The notes beneath the pieces were generated by a model. That model was not told the origin of the DNA and did not search any database. It saw only the letters and a program-made list of their open reading frames with translations. From Leifsonia shinshuensis (GTDB lineage Bacteria > Actinomycetota > Actinomycetes > Actinomycetales > Microbacteriaceae), in the NCBI RefSeq assembly GCF_031456835.1, contig NZ_JAVDVK010000001.1:620001-684000 (forward strand): 64,000 nucleotides of DNA, read 5' to 3'. Position 1 is the first letter of the stretch. The number at the start of each line of letters is the position of its first letter. This document shows, one piece after another, positions 23,745 through 31,825 of this stretch. The position numbers were made by a program, and so were the translations under genes.

Positions 23745-25117
23745 GGCGTCTCCTTCCGGGTCGGGGTGGATGCGGGGGTCGGGGTGGATGCGGGGGTCGG
23801 CGTGGATGCGGGGTCCGGCGTGGACGCGGGGTCCGGGGTGGATGCGGGAGCCGGGTTGGATGCGGCGCCCGCCGCGCCTCGCAGCGCCGGGAATACCGCC
23901 CGCAGCCGCCAGCCGCCGCCCGGCCGCGGTCCGGCTTCGATCGTGCCGCCGTACAGCCCGACGCGCTCACGCAGCCCGAGCAGTCCGCGTCCCGACCCCT
24001 GATGCGGCGGGCCGTGCACGGTCGCGTCGTCGTCCACCGTCAGGATCACGCTTCCGGGCTGGAAGACCGTGACGACCCGCACCGCGGTCGCCGTCGCGGC
24101 ATAGCGCAGCACGTTGGTCAGCCCCTCCTGCACCACGCGGTACACGGTCAGCTGCTGCCCGGCGTCCTCCGGCGGCACCCCCGACACGGTGATGCGCACC
24201 GGTAGGCCGGCCGCGCGGAACGTCTCGATCAGCGCGCCCAGGTCGGCGACGCCGGGCTGGGGTGCGCGTGCCGCGGGCTCGCCGTCGTCGTCGCCGAGCA
24301 CGCCGAGCAGGCGCCGCATGTCGGCGAGGGCCCCGCGGCCGGTCTCGGCGACGAGCCGCATCGTCTCGGCGGAGCGATCCGGCGCGGTCGCGGCGAGGCG
24401 CCCGGAACCGTCGGCGAGGGTGATCATCACCGTGAGGCTGTGCGACACGATATCGTGCAGCTCGCCCGCGATGCGGCTGCGCTCCGCCGCCGTCGCGATC
24501 TCGGCCTGCTGGTCGCGCTCGCGCGCGAGCTGCCGGGCACGGTCGATGAGCGCATCCAGGTACCGCCGCCGGTTGCCGACGTTGCTGCCGATCAGCACCG
24601 CCACGGCCGAGAAGAGGAGCACGATGATGCCGGCGGGGAGCGCCGCCGTCCGCAGCTGGGTGAACACCTGGGCCTGCTGGAGCAGCACCTCGGTGGTCAG
24701 CGTCGCGACCGTGACGGCGGCGGTGACGGCGTACGCGATCCAGGCGGAGCGGATGGAGCGGTACACCGCCAGGGCGTAGAGCGCGAACAGCGTCGGCAGC
24801 AGGTCCACGTCGCGGCCCAGGAACACGCTGGCGCCGAGGACGAGCGTCGCCAAGGCGAACACGACCACCGGCCGGTGCCGGCGCGCCAGCAGCGCGACGC
24901 CCGCGGCCGCGGAGAGCACCAGGAGGACGGCCTCCTGCACGCTCGGCCGCATGGCGAAGCCGACGAGCGACACGATCACCGTCGGCACCAGGTAGAGGGC
25001 CGCGAGCAGCACATCCACGACGAGGGGATGCGCCGCGAAGTAGCGACGGATCGCCCCGGGCGGCCTCGGCAGTTCGAGGCCGTCCGGGGCGTCCGGTGCG
25101 GGGGAGGGAGCGGTCAC
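23741..25117 (-). CDS. Sensor histidine kinase (DesK/NarX-like, HisKA_3)
   Basis: 458 residues, GTG start. About five to six N-terminal membrane segments lead into a dimerisation/phosphoacceptor helix (AERSRIAGELHDIVSHSLTVM, His near residue 220) and a HATPase domain (YRVVQEGLTNVLRYAATAT, TVDDDA, GLLGLRERVGLYGG). There is no large sensor domain, so it may sense the membrane or the adjacent transporter. The C-terminus ends in a six-unit Pro/Ala/Ser/Thr repeat beyond the ATPase fold. It lies in the order ABC ATPase, permease, kinase, regulator on one strand with tight spacing. Confidence 0.93.
   Translation of the reverse strand: MTAPSPAPDAPDGLELPRPPGAIRRYFAAHPLVVDVLLAALYLVPTVIVSLVGFAMRPSVQEAVLLVLSAAAGVALLARRHRPVVVFALATLVLGASVFLGRDVDLLPTLFALYALAVYRSIRSAWIAYAVTAAVTVATLTTEVLLQQAQVFTQLRTAALPAGIIVLLFSAVAVLIGSNVGNRRRYLDALIDRARQLARERDQQAEIATAAERSRIAGELHDIVSHSLTVMITLADGSGRLAATAPDRSAETMRLVAETGRGALADMRRLLGVLGDDDGEPAARAPQPGVADLGALIETFRAAGLPVRITVSGVPPEDAGQQLTVYRVVQEGLTNVLRYAATATAVRVVTVFQPGSVILTVDDDATVHGPPHQGSGRGLLGLRERVGLYGGTIEAGPRPGGGWRLRAVFPALRGAAGAASNPAPASTPDPASTPDPASTPTPASTPTPASTPTRKETP
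23758..23866 (-). repeat. 18-bp tandem repeats at the 3' end of the kinase gene
   Basis: About six 18-bp units encode repeats of the type ASTPDP/ASTPTP at the kinase C-terminus. The units are nearly identical at the DNA level (variants of GGGGTCGGGGTGGATGCG on the plus strand), so copy number may vary between strains without shifting the frame. Confidence 0.8.
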
Positions 25118-25125
25118 GTCGGCGG

Positions 25126-25992
25126 TCAGGCGTCCCTGCGCTGCAGGAGGAGCGCGCCGCCGACGAAGGCGACGGCGGCCCAGACGAGCACGGTGAGCAC
25201 GTTCGCCCACGGCTCGAGGTCGCCGTTGGCGAGACCCGCCATGCCGGAGCCCGCGTTGCTGATCAGGTAGTGCTGCGCGTCGGTGACCCACTGCGTCCGC
25301 GTCAGGCCGCCGACCAGGCTCGCGATGATCGGCAGGACGAGCAGCACGCCGAGGGCGCCCGCGATCCCGCCCGCGGTGGACTTCAGAATCGCGCCGACCC
25401 CGAGGGCGAAGACGGCCACCAGGCCGAGGTAGGCGCCGGCTCCGAGGATCGCCCAGAGGGTGTCGCTCGAGAACAGATCTCCCGTGTAGCCCTTCGCGGT
25501 CAGGATGGGCACGGCGACGGCCCACGACGCGGCCGAGCTGATCAGGCCGGCGAGGAACGCCACGACGAACAGCACCAGGGTCTTGGCGCCGAACACCGGG
25601 AACCGGCGCGGGACGGCCGTGAAGGACGAGCGGATCATGCCGGTCGAGAACTCGCCGCTGATGACGAGCACGCCGAGCACGGCGATGACCAGGGAGGCGA
25701 AGGTGAGGCCCGCGGTCGCCGCGGTCTGCGCGAAGTCCGCCGCCTGCGCCTCGACGGCCGCGCGCTGTGCAGCGGAGACTCGGTCCACCAGGGTCGACTT
25801 GTCGGGGATCGCGACGGCCACCAGGGCGGCGATGCCGACGACGAGCACGACCGCGCTGATCAGGGTCCAGAACGTCGAGCGCAGCGTCCAGAGCTTGATC
25901 CACTCCGAGCGGACGACCCGCGCGAAGTTGAGGTGGCCGAGCGAGGTGTGCGGGTGGACCGTGCCCTGCTGGGTGGTGGTGGCGGTGCTCAT
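25126..25992 (-). CDS. ABC-2 type transporter permease
   Basis: 288 residues with six membrane segments. The cytoplasmic start contains LNFARVVRSEWIKLWTLRSTFWTLISAVVLVVG, the usual layout of ABC-2 exporters (RSEWIKL-RS-FW). Conserved SGEFSTGMIRSSFTAVPRR lies after the second membrane segment. It pairs with the ATPase encoded upstream (ATGA-type overlap at 25989-25992). In this genomic setting such transporters often export antimicrobial peptides or lipids; the substrate is unknown. Confidence 0.92.
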   Translation of the reverse strand: MSTATTTQQGTVHPHTSLGHLNFARVVRSEWIKLWTLRSTFWTLISAVVLVVGIAALVAVAIPDKSTLVDRVSAAQRAAVEAQAADFAQTAATAGLTFASLVIAVLGVLVISGEFSTGMIRSSFTAVPRRFPVFGAKTLVLFVVAFLAGLISSAASWAVAVPILTAKGYTGDLFSSDTLWAILGAGAYLGLVAVFALGVGAILKSTAGGIAGALGVLLVLPIIASLVGGLTRTQWVTDAQHYLISNAGSGMAGLANGDLEPWANVLTVLVWAAVAFVGGALLLQRRDA

Positions 25993-26900
25993 CGGCTGAC
26001 CTCCGTGCGGTATTCGACGTCGTCCTGGGTGAGTTCGAGGTAGGCCTCCTCGAGGGAGGCGCTGATCGGCGTCAGCTCGTGCAGCACGATGCCGTCGCGG
26101 GCGGCGGTCTCTCCGATCTGCGCCGCGGTGAGGCCGGTGACCTCCAGCAGCTGCGCCTCGACGCCGGTGACGGCGACGTCGGCGCCCGCCACCGCCCGGG
26201 CGAGCTGTTCGGGCTGCGGGGTGCGCACGCGGACGGCATGCCGGGTGGCCCCGGCGAGGATGGTGTCGACCGGGGCGTCCGCGAGCACGCGACCGCGTCC
26301 CAGCACGACGATGTGGTCGGCCGTCTGGGCCATCTCGCTCATCAGGTGCGACGACAGGAACACGGTGCGGCCCTGCGACGCCAGGTGACGGGCGAACTGA
26401 CGCACCCAGAGCACCCCCTCGGGGTCGAGGCCGTTGACGGGCTCGTCGAGGATGAGCGTGGCGGGGTCTCCGAGCATGGCGGCGGCGATGCCCAGCCGCT
26501 GTCCCATCCCGAGCGAGAAGCCGCCGACGCGCTTGCTCGCGACCGTCTCGAGTCCCGTCATGCCGATGACCTCGTGCACGCGGGACTTCGGGATGCCGTG
26601 CGTCGCGGCAAGCGCGAGCAGGTGCGCGTAGGCGGTGCGCCCGGTGTGCACGGCCTTGGCGTCGAGCAGGGCGCCCACCTCGGTGAGCGGGGAGCGGAAC
26701 TCGGCGTAGCGCTTGCCGTTGATGAGCGCGCGTCCGCGGGTGGGCCGGTCGAGTCCCATGATCATCCGCATGGTCGTGGACTTCCCGGCGCCGTTCGGGC
26801 CGAGGAAGCCGGTGACCTTGCCCGGCTGGATGGTCACGGTGATGTCGTCGACGGCGGTCTTCTCGCCGAAGCGCTTGGTCAGGTGATCGAGCTGGATCAT
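25989..26900 (-). CDS. ABC transporter ATP-binding protein
   Basis: 303 residues. All nucleotide-binding motifs are present: Walker A GPNGAGKST, signature SLGMGQRLGIAAAML (variant LGMGQ), Walker B LILDEPVNGLDPEG, H-loop SSHLMSEM. A C-terminal ~80-residue extension is typical of bacitracin/lantibiotic-type exporters. It is the first gene of the operon ATPase-permease-kinase-regulator. The ATG at 26900 starts the conserved MIQLDHLTKRFG; a longer frame upstream crosses the operator and terminator and is not conserved-looking. Confidence 0.94.
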   Translation of the reverse strand: MIQLDHLTKRFGEKTAVDDITVTIQPGKVTGFLGPNGAGKSTTMRMIMGLDRPTRGRALINGKRYAEFRSPLTEVGALLDAKAVHTGRTAYAHLLALAATHGIPKSRVHEVIGMTGLETVASKRVGGFSLGMGQRLGIAAAMLGDPATLILDEPVNGLDPEGVLWVRQFARHLASQGRTVFLSSHLMSEMAQTADHIVVLGRGRVLADAPVDTILAGATRHAVRVRTPQPEQLARAVAGADVAVTGVEAQLLEVTGLTAAQIGETAARDGIVLHELTPISASLEEAYLELTQDDVEYRTEVSR

Positions 26901-26936
26901 ACGTCCGAGACTAGGGGCGCGGCTCGCGTCACGGCA

Positions 26937-26962
26937 TCCTCCCGCGGTACCACCCCGGAGGA
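26937..26962. promoter_or_regulatory. Candidate operator of the ABC/two-component operon
   Basis: An inverted repeat TCCTCC (26937-26942) / GGAGGA (26957-26962) flanks a 14-bp GGTACC-containing core, 37 bp upstream of the ATPase start. A related GGTACGACGGAGG lies just downstream on the plus strand. The layout suits a LuxR-type response regulator acting on its own operon. The core also resembles a T-box sequence by chance. Confidence 0.45.
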
Positions 26963-26976
26963 CCGCCTGGTACGAC

Positions 26977-27006
26977 GGAGGGGCCGTGCAGACGCACGGC
27001 CCCTCC
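26977..27006 (-). terminator. Terminator of pepN
   Basis: A perfect 13-bp stem (GGAGGGGCCGTGC at 26977-26989 and complement at 26994-27006) with loop AGAC, 34 bp downstream of the leftward pepN stop. Confidence 0.85.
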
Positions 27007-27039
27007 GGTGATCGCCGCGATGGGAGCGCTCGGCTCCGA

Positions 27040-29586
27040 TCAGGCGGCGGCGTCCCGCCTCTGAGCCGCGAGCGCGCGCTCGACGCCTGCCAGGTTCTCG
27101 ACCACCATGCGGCGCAGGGCGGCCGGCTCCGGGTTCGCGTCGAGCCAGGCGCGGGTCGCATCCCGCAGCTCCTCGTTCGCGAGCGGCGCCGGGTACATGC
27201 CCTCGACCAGGTATTCCGCGATCTTGTAGGTGCGCGAGGTCCAGATGCCCTGCAGGGCGGCGAAGTACGGCTCGACGAACTGCGCGAGCACGGACTTGTC
27301 CTTGGCGCGCTGGAACCCGATGCCGGTGTACCGGACGATCGTGTTCGGCAGGGCGTCCGAGGCGAACACCGAGTCCCACGCCGCTTGCTTGCCCTCGAGC
27401 GTCGGGATGCTCGCGCGGGCCTGCGCGGCGAACTGGCCGCCGTTCGCGGTGTTGTCCGCGGCGAGTGCCGCGTCGATCTCGGCGGTGCCCGCGGCGCCGC
27501 CGGCGACCAGCGCGATCAGCAGCTCCCACGAGAGGTCGGTGTCGACGGTCAGACCGTCGAGGGTGACCGAGCCGTCGCGGAGTGCGGCGATCGTCGACAG
27601 CTGCTCGTCGGTGGAGGCCAGCGCGGCGAAGAACTTCACGAACTGGAACTGTGCGTCACTACCCGCTGCCGCGCCCTTGGCCAGCTCCCACAGAGCGTCG
27701 GCTGCGCCCTGGGCGGTCTCCTTCTGGCGCTCCGGCGCGACGTAGGCCGTCGCGGCGAGCACGAGCTGGTTCAGCGTGGTGCGGATGGTGGTCGACTCGG
27801 TCTCCGAGGCGATGTTCCCGAGCACCAGGCGCACGTAGTCGCTCGCGCTCGTCTCGGCGTCGCGGGTCGCATCCCACACCGCGCCCCAGACCAGGGAGCG
27901 GGCGAGCGGGCTCTCGATGTCGGACAGGTGCTCGATCGCGACCGCGAGCGACTGCTCGTCGAGACGGATCTTCGCGTAGGCGAGGTCGTCGTCGTTGATG
28001 AGCACGAGATCGGGGCGGCGGGTGCCGACGAGGTCGGCGACCTCGGTGCGCTCCCCGTCGACGTCGAGCTCGAAGCGCTCGTCGCGCGTCAACTTGCCGT
28101 CGCGGAGGTTGTAGAGGCCGATCGCGAGGCGGTGCGGGCGGATGGTCGGGTAGTCGGACGCCGCCGACTGCAGCACGGCGAACGAGGTGATCGTGCCGTC
28201 CGCATCCACCGTCAGCTCGGGACGGAGGGTGTTGACGCCCGCGGTCTCCAGCCACTTCTCCGACCATCCGGTCAGGTCGCGGCCGCTGGTGGCCTCGAGC
28301 TCGACCAGCAGGTCCTTGAGCTCGGTGTTCGAGTGCGCGTGCTTCTTGAAGTACTGCGCGACGCCCGCGAGGAAGTCGTCCTGGCCGACCCACGCCACCA
28401 GCTGCTTGAGCACCGAGGCGCCCTTCGCGTAGGTGATGCCGTCGAAGTTGACCTGCACATCCTCGAGGTCGTTGATCGTCGCGACGATCGGGTGCGTCGA
28501 GGGCAGCTGGTCCTGACGGTACGCCCAGCTCTTCTCCATCGCGGCGAACGTCGTCCATGCCTCGGTCCACTCGGTGGCCTCCGCGGTCGCGAGCGTCGAC
28601 GCGTACTCGGCGAACGACTCGTTCAGCCAGAGGTCGTTCCACCACTTCATGGTGACCAGGTCGCCGAACCACATGTGCGCCAGCTCGTGCAGGATCGTGA
28701 CGACGCGGCGCTCCTTGATCGCGTCCGTGACCTTCGACCGGAACACGTAGGTCTCGGTGAAGGTCACCGCACCGGCGTTCTCCATCGCGCCGGCGTTGAA
28801 CTCCGGCACGAACAGCTGGTCGTACTTCTCGAACGGGTAGGCGTAGTCGAAGCGCTCCTCGTAGAACGCGAAGCCCTCGCGCGTCTTGTCGAAGATGTAG
28901 TCGGCGTCGAGGAACTCGGCCAGGCTCTTGCGGGTGTAGACGCCGAGCGGGATGGTGCGGCCGTCACGGCTGGTGAGCTCGCTGTGCACCGACTCGTAGG
29001 GGCCCGCGACGAGCGCGGTGATGTAGGAGGAGATGACCGGGGTCGGCGCGAACGACCAGACCTTCTTACCGTCACCCGCCGCCTGCGGCTCCGGGGTGGG
29101 GGAGTTGCTGACGACCGCCCAGTGCTCCGGTGCGGTGACGGTGAAGGTGAACTCGGCCTTGAGGTCGGGCTGCTCGAACACGGCGAACATGCGCCGCGAG
29201 TCCGGCACCTCGAACTGGCTGTAGAGGTACACCTCGCCGTCGACCGGGTCGACGAAGCGGTGCAGGCCCTCGCCGGTGTTGGTGTAGACCGCGTCGGCGT
29301 CGACGGTCAGCTCGTTCTCGTCCTTGAGACCGTCGAGCTGGATGCGCACGCCGTCGCTCACCGTGGAGGGGTCGAGCTGGACGCCGTTCAGGGTGACGGC
29401 GTGCACCGTCCGCGTGATCGCGTCGATGAAGGTCGACGCGCCCTCCTTCGCCGAGAAGCGCACCGTCGTCGTGCTGCGGAACGTCTCCGGCCCGGTGGTC
29501 AGGTCGAGCCTGACGTCGTAGCTGTGGGTGCGGACGAGCGACGCACGCTCCTGCGCTTCGATGCGGGTGAGGTTTTCTCCGGGCAA
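27040..29586 (-). CDS. pepN: Aminopeptidase N (M1 family)
   Basis: 848 residues. The zinc aminopeptidase removes N-terminal residues from peptides in the cytoplasm. Motifs: GAMENAGAVTF (exopeptidase GAMEN) and HELAHMWFGDLVTMKWWNDLWLNESFAEY in two overlapping parts (HExxH-x18-E zinc site). A C-terminal ERAP1-like helical domain completes the usual ~850-residue actinobacterial form. The start is a TTG: LPGENLTRIEAQERASLV matches the family N-terminus and AAGGAG precedes it; an upstream ATG lies in the rpiB promoter region. It is divergent from rpiB, as in Mycobacterium. Confidence 0.95.
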   Translation of the reverse strand: MPGENLTRIEAQERASLVRTHSYDVRLDLTTGPETFRSTTTVRFSAKEGASTFIDAITRTVHAVTLNGVQLDPSTVSDGVRIQLDGLKDENELTVDADAVYTNTGEGLHRFVDPVDGEVYLYSQFEVPDSRRMFAVFEQPDLKAEFTFTVTAPEHWAVVSNSPTPEPQAAGDGKKVWSFAPTPVISSYITALVAGPYESVHSELTSRDGRTIPLGVYTRKSLAEFLDADYIFDKTREGFAFYEERFDYAYPFEKYDQLFVPEFNAGAMENAGAVTFTETYVFRSKVTDAIKERRVVTILHELAHMWFGDLVTMKWWNDLWLNESFAEYASTLATAEATEWTEAWTTFAAMEKSWAYRQDQLPSTHPIVATINDLEDVQVNFDGITYAKGASVLKQLVAWVGQDDFLAGVAQYFKKHAHSNTELKDLLVELEATSGRDLTGWSEKWLETAGVNTLRPELTVDADGTITSFAVLQSAASDYPTIRPHRLAIGLYNLRDGKLTRDERFELDVDGERTEVADLVGTRRPDLVLINDDDLAYAKIRLDEQSLAVAIEHLSDIESPLARSLVWGAVWDATRDAETSASDYVRLVLGNIASETESTTIRTTLNQLVLAATAYVAPERQKETAQGAADALWELAKGAAAGSDAQFQFVKFFAALASTDEQLSTIAALRDGSVTLDGLTVDTDLSWELLIALVAGGAAGTAEIDAALAADNTANGGQFAAQARASIPTLEGKQAAWDSVFASDALPNTIVRYTGIGFQRAKDKSVLAQFVEPYFAALQGIWTSRTYKIAEYLVEGMYPAPLANEELRDATRAWLDANPEPAALRRMVVENLAGVERALAAQRRDAAA

Positions 29587-29699
29587 CGCTGGCTCCTTCG
29601 AGGGGATGACTAAAGAGGTCGAACGTGTGGATCGTGTCCACCGCACCCACCTTAGCCACCGAGCCGTCGAGGGTCGGCGGTCCTCCCTAAACTGTGGAT

Positions 29700-30188
29700 A
29701 TGCGCATCCACATCGCCACCGACCACGCCGGCCTCGACTTCAGCACGCATCTGCAGGAGCACCTGAGCGCGGCGGGTCACGAGGTGATCGATCACGGTCC
29801 GACGGAGTACGACCCGATCGACGACTACCCGGCGTTCTGCATCAACGCGGCGGCCGCCGTGGTCCGCGACCAGCAGGCCGGCGTCGAGGCGCTCGGCATC
29901 GTCTTCGGCGGTTCGGGCAACGGCGAGCAGATCGCGGCGAACAAGGTGCGCGGGGTGCGCGCAGCGCTGGTGTGGAGCCAGTCGACCGCGCTGCTCGCCC
30001 GGCAGCACAACGACGCCAACGTCATCGCCATCGGCGCCCGGCAGCACACGGTCGAGGAGGCCACGGGCTTCATCGACGCGTTCATCGCCGAGCCGTTCTC
30101 GTTCGAGGAGAGGCATGTGCGCCGCATCGCCCAGCTGGCGGAGTACGAGGCCACCGGCGACATCGCGGGCAAGAACGTGGACCACTGA
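29700..30188 (+). CDS. rpiB: Ribose-5-phosphate isomerase B
   Basis: 162 residues. It interconverts ribose-5-phosphate and ribulose-5-phosphate in the pentose phosphate pathway. RpiB motifs: MRIHIATDHAGLDF at the start, GIVFGGSGNGEQIAANKVRGVRAALVWS with the phosphate/catalytic loop, and ARQHNDANVIAIGAR. The catalytic position often held by Cys is Ser (GGSGNG), as in actinobacterial RpiB with a glutamate base. TAAACT ends 6 bp before the ATG, suggesting leaderless mRNA. It overlaps the next gene by one base (TGATG). Confidence 0.95.
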   Translation: MRIHIATDHAGLDFSTHLQEHLSAAGHEVIDHGPTEYDPIDDYPAFCINAAAAVVRDQQAGVEALGIVFGGSGNGEQIAANKVRGVRAALVWSQSTALLARQHNDANVIAIGARQHTVEEATGFIDAFIAEPFSFEERHVRRIAQLAEYEATGDIAGKNVDH

Positions 30189-31177
30189 TGCCCGAAGGCC
30201 ACTCCGTCCACCGCATCGCGCGGCAGTTCGCCGTCAACTTCGTCGGCCACCGCGTGGCCGTGTCGTCCCCGCAGGGCCGGTTCGCGGCCGATGCGACGCG
30301 CATCGACGGCCACGTCATGACGGATGCGCGCGCGGTCGGCAAGCAGATGTTCCTCGAGTTCGACAACGAGTTGTGGCTTCGCGTCCACCTCGGCCTCTAC
30401 GGCGCCTGGGACTTCGCGGGCGACATCAGCATCGACCCGACGATCGCGAGCGCGAACGGACGGATGGGCCAGACCAACCAGCGCGGCACCGACCTCGGCG
30501 AGCCGATCCTCGACGCGGCGGGCGAGAACTCCCTCCACTCGATCGGCGCGCCCCGACGCACACGCCTGCGCATGGCCGAGTCGGAGAAGGTGGAGGCCGA
30601 GATCACGTCGTTCCCGCCCGAGCCGATCGGCCAGGTGCGCGTGCGGCTCCTCACCGACAGCGCGGTCGCCGACCTGCGCGGACCGACCGCCTGCGAGGTG
30701 CTCGACCCGGCCCAGGTGGATGCGGTGATCGCGAAGCTCGGACCGGACCCGCAGGTCGACGCCAGCCAGGAGGCGGAGGACCGCTTCGTCTCGATCGTCC
30801 GGCGCAAGCCCACCTCGATCGCCCTGCTGCTGATGGATCAGAGTGTGGTCAGCGGCATCGGCAACGTCTATCGCGCCGAGCTGCTGTTCCGCGCCCGGCA
30901 GAACCCGCACACGCCCGGCAAGAAGGTGCCGGAGGAGACGGTGCGGGCGCTGTGGCGCGACTGGGTGCACCTGCTGCGCATCGGTGTCGAGACCGGGCAG
31001 ATGATGACGATGGACGACCTCGACGAGGAGTCGTACCGCAAGGCGATGGCCAGCCGCGACGACCGGCACTGGGTCTACAAGCGCGAAGGCCTCCCGTGCC
31101 GGGTGTGCGGGACCAACATCCTCATGGAGGAGCTGGGCGGCCGCAAGCTGTATTGGTGCCCGGTGGACCAGGCCTAG
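30188..31177 (+). CDS. nei: Fpg/Nei-family DNA glycosylase
   Basis: 329 residues. The N-terminal PEGHSVHRIARQF supplies the Pro nucleophile and Glu of the family; a helix-two-turn-helix region (SIALLLMDQSVVSGIGNVYRAELLFRARQNP) binds DNA. It excises oxidised bases and nicks the abasic site. The position after rpiB matches M. tuberculosis nei1. The C-terminal zinc finger has C304, C307 and C324, but the expected fourth Cys is Asp327 (WCPVDQ), so metal binding may be altered. It is translationally coupled to rpiB. Confidence 0.9.
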   Translation: MPEGHSVHRIARQFAVNFVGHRVAVSSPQGRFAADATRIDGHVMTDARAVGKQMFLEFDNELWLRVHLGLYGAWDFAGDISIDPTIASANGRMGQTNQRGTDLGEPILDAAGENSLHSIGAPRRTRLRMAESEKVEAEITSFPPEPIGQVRVRLLTDSAVADLRGPTACEVLDPAQVDAVIAKLGPDPQVDASQEAEDRFVSIVRRKPTSIALLLMDQSVVSGIGNVYRAELLFRARQNPHTPGKKVPEETVRALWRDWVHLLRIGVETGQMMTMDDLDEESYRKAMASRDDRHWVYKREGLPCRVCGTNILMEELGGRKLYWCPVDQA

Positions 31178-31186
31178 GAGGGCGCG

Positions 31187-31825
31187 ATGCGACAGAACCC
31201 GAGCTTCACCCTGGGCGACCCCGACGAGCTGAAACGGCTTGTGCGCGAGAACCCGTGGGCCACGTTCGTCAGCGCCCCCTCGACCGGACTCGTCGCCTCG
31301 CATTACCCGGTCCTCCTCGACGAGACGCGGGCGGAGCTGAGCCTGCTCGCGCACCTCGGACGGCCGGACGAGCAGCTGCACGAGCTCGGGCAGCACGAAC
31401 TGCTCATCGTCGTGCAGGGCCCGCACGGGTACATCTCCTCCGGCTGGTACGACGAGAAGCCCGCCGTGCCGACCTGGAACTTCATCGCCGCGCACTTCTC
31501 CGGCGTCCCGGAGATCCTGAGCGACGAGGAGAACCTCGAGGTGCTGGAGCGCCTGGTCGACCACTTCGAGGATGCGCTCCCGTCGCCGCGGCGGATGCGG
31601 GGCACCCTCAAGGACTCGGAGTACGCCGACCGCATCGCCTCCGGCACGGTGGGTCTGCGCCTGACGCCCACCCGCGTGGTCGCGAAGCAGAAGATGAGCC
31701 AGAACCGCCCGGACCACATCGTCGACACGATCATGTCCGAGCTCGGCGGCGACAGCCCGTACGCGAGCGAGGGGCTGCTCCGCGAGATGCGGATCGTGCA
31801 CGAGCGGCGACGCGCGGCACGATGA
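31187..31825 (+). CDS. PaiB-like FMN-binding protein
   Basis: 212 residues. The sequence MRQNPSFTLGDPDELKRLVRENPWATFVS, then GLVASHYPVLLDE, GYISSGWYDEKPAVPTWNFIAAHFSG and VAKQKMSQNRPD, matches the FMN-binding negative transcriptional regulator family (PaiB; split-barrel fold). In Bacillus PaiB represses sporulation and protease genes, but for most homologues a flavin-dependent role is as likely. There is no DNA-binding helix-turn-helix. The next gene overlaps it by ATGA, so the two are co-translated. Confidence 0.88.
   Translation: MRQNPSFTLGDPDELKRLVRENPWATFVSAPSTGLVASHYPVLLDETRAELSLLAHLGRPDEQLHELGQHELLIVVQGPHGYISSGWYDEKPAVPTWNFIAAHFSGVPEILSDEENLEVLERLVDHFEDALPSPRRMRGTLKDSEYADRIASGTVGLRLTPTRVVAKQKMSQNRPDHIVDTIMSELGGDSPYASEGLLREMRIVHERRRAAR

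Noticed and set aside
26901..27039. T-box riboswitch before the ABC transporter
   Set aside because: Only the 14-base core matches. The gap is 139 bp and includes the pepN terminator, so stem I and a specifier cannot fit.
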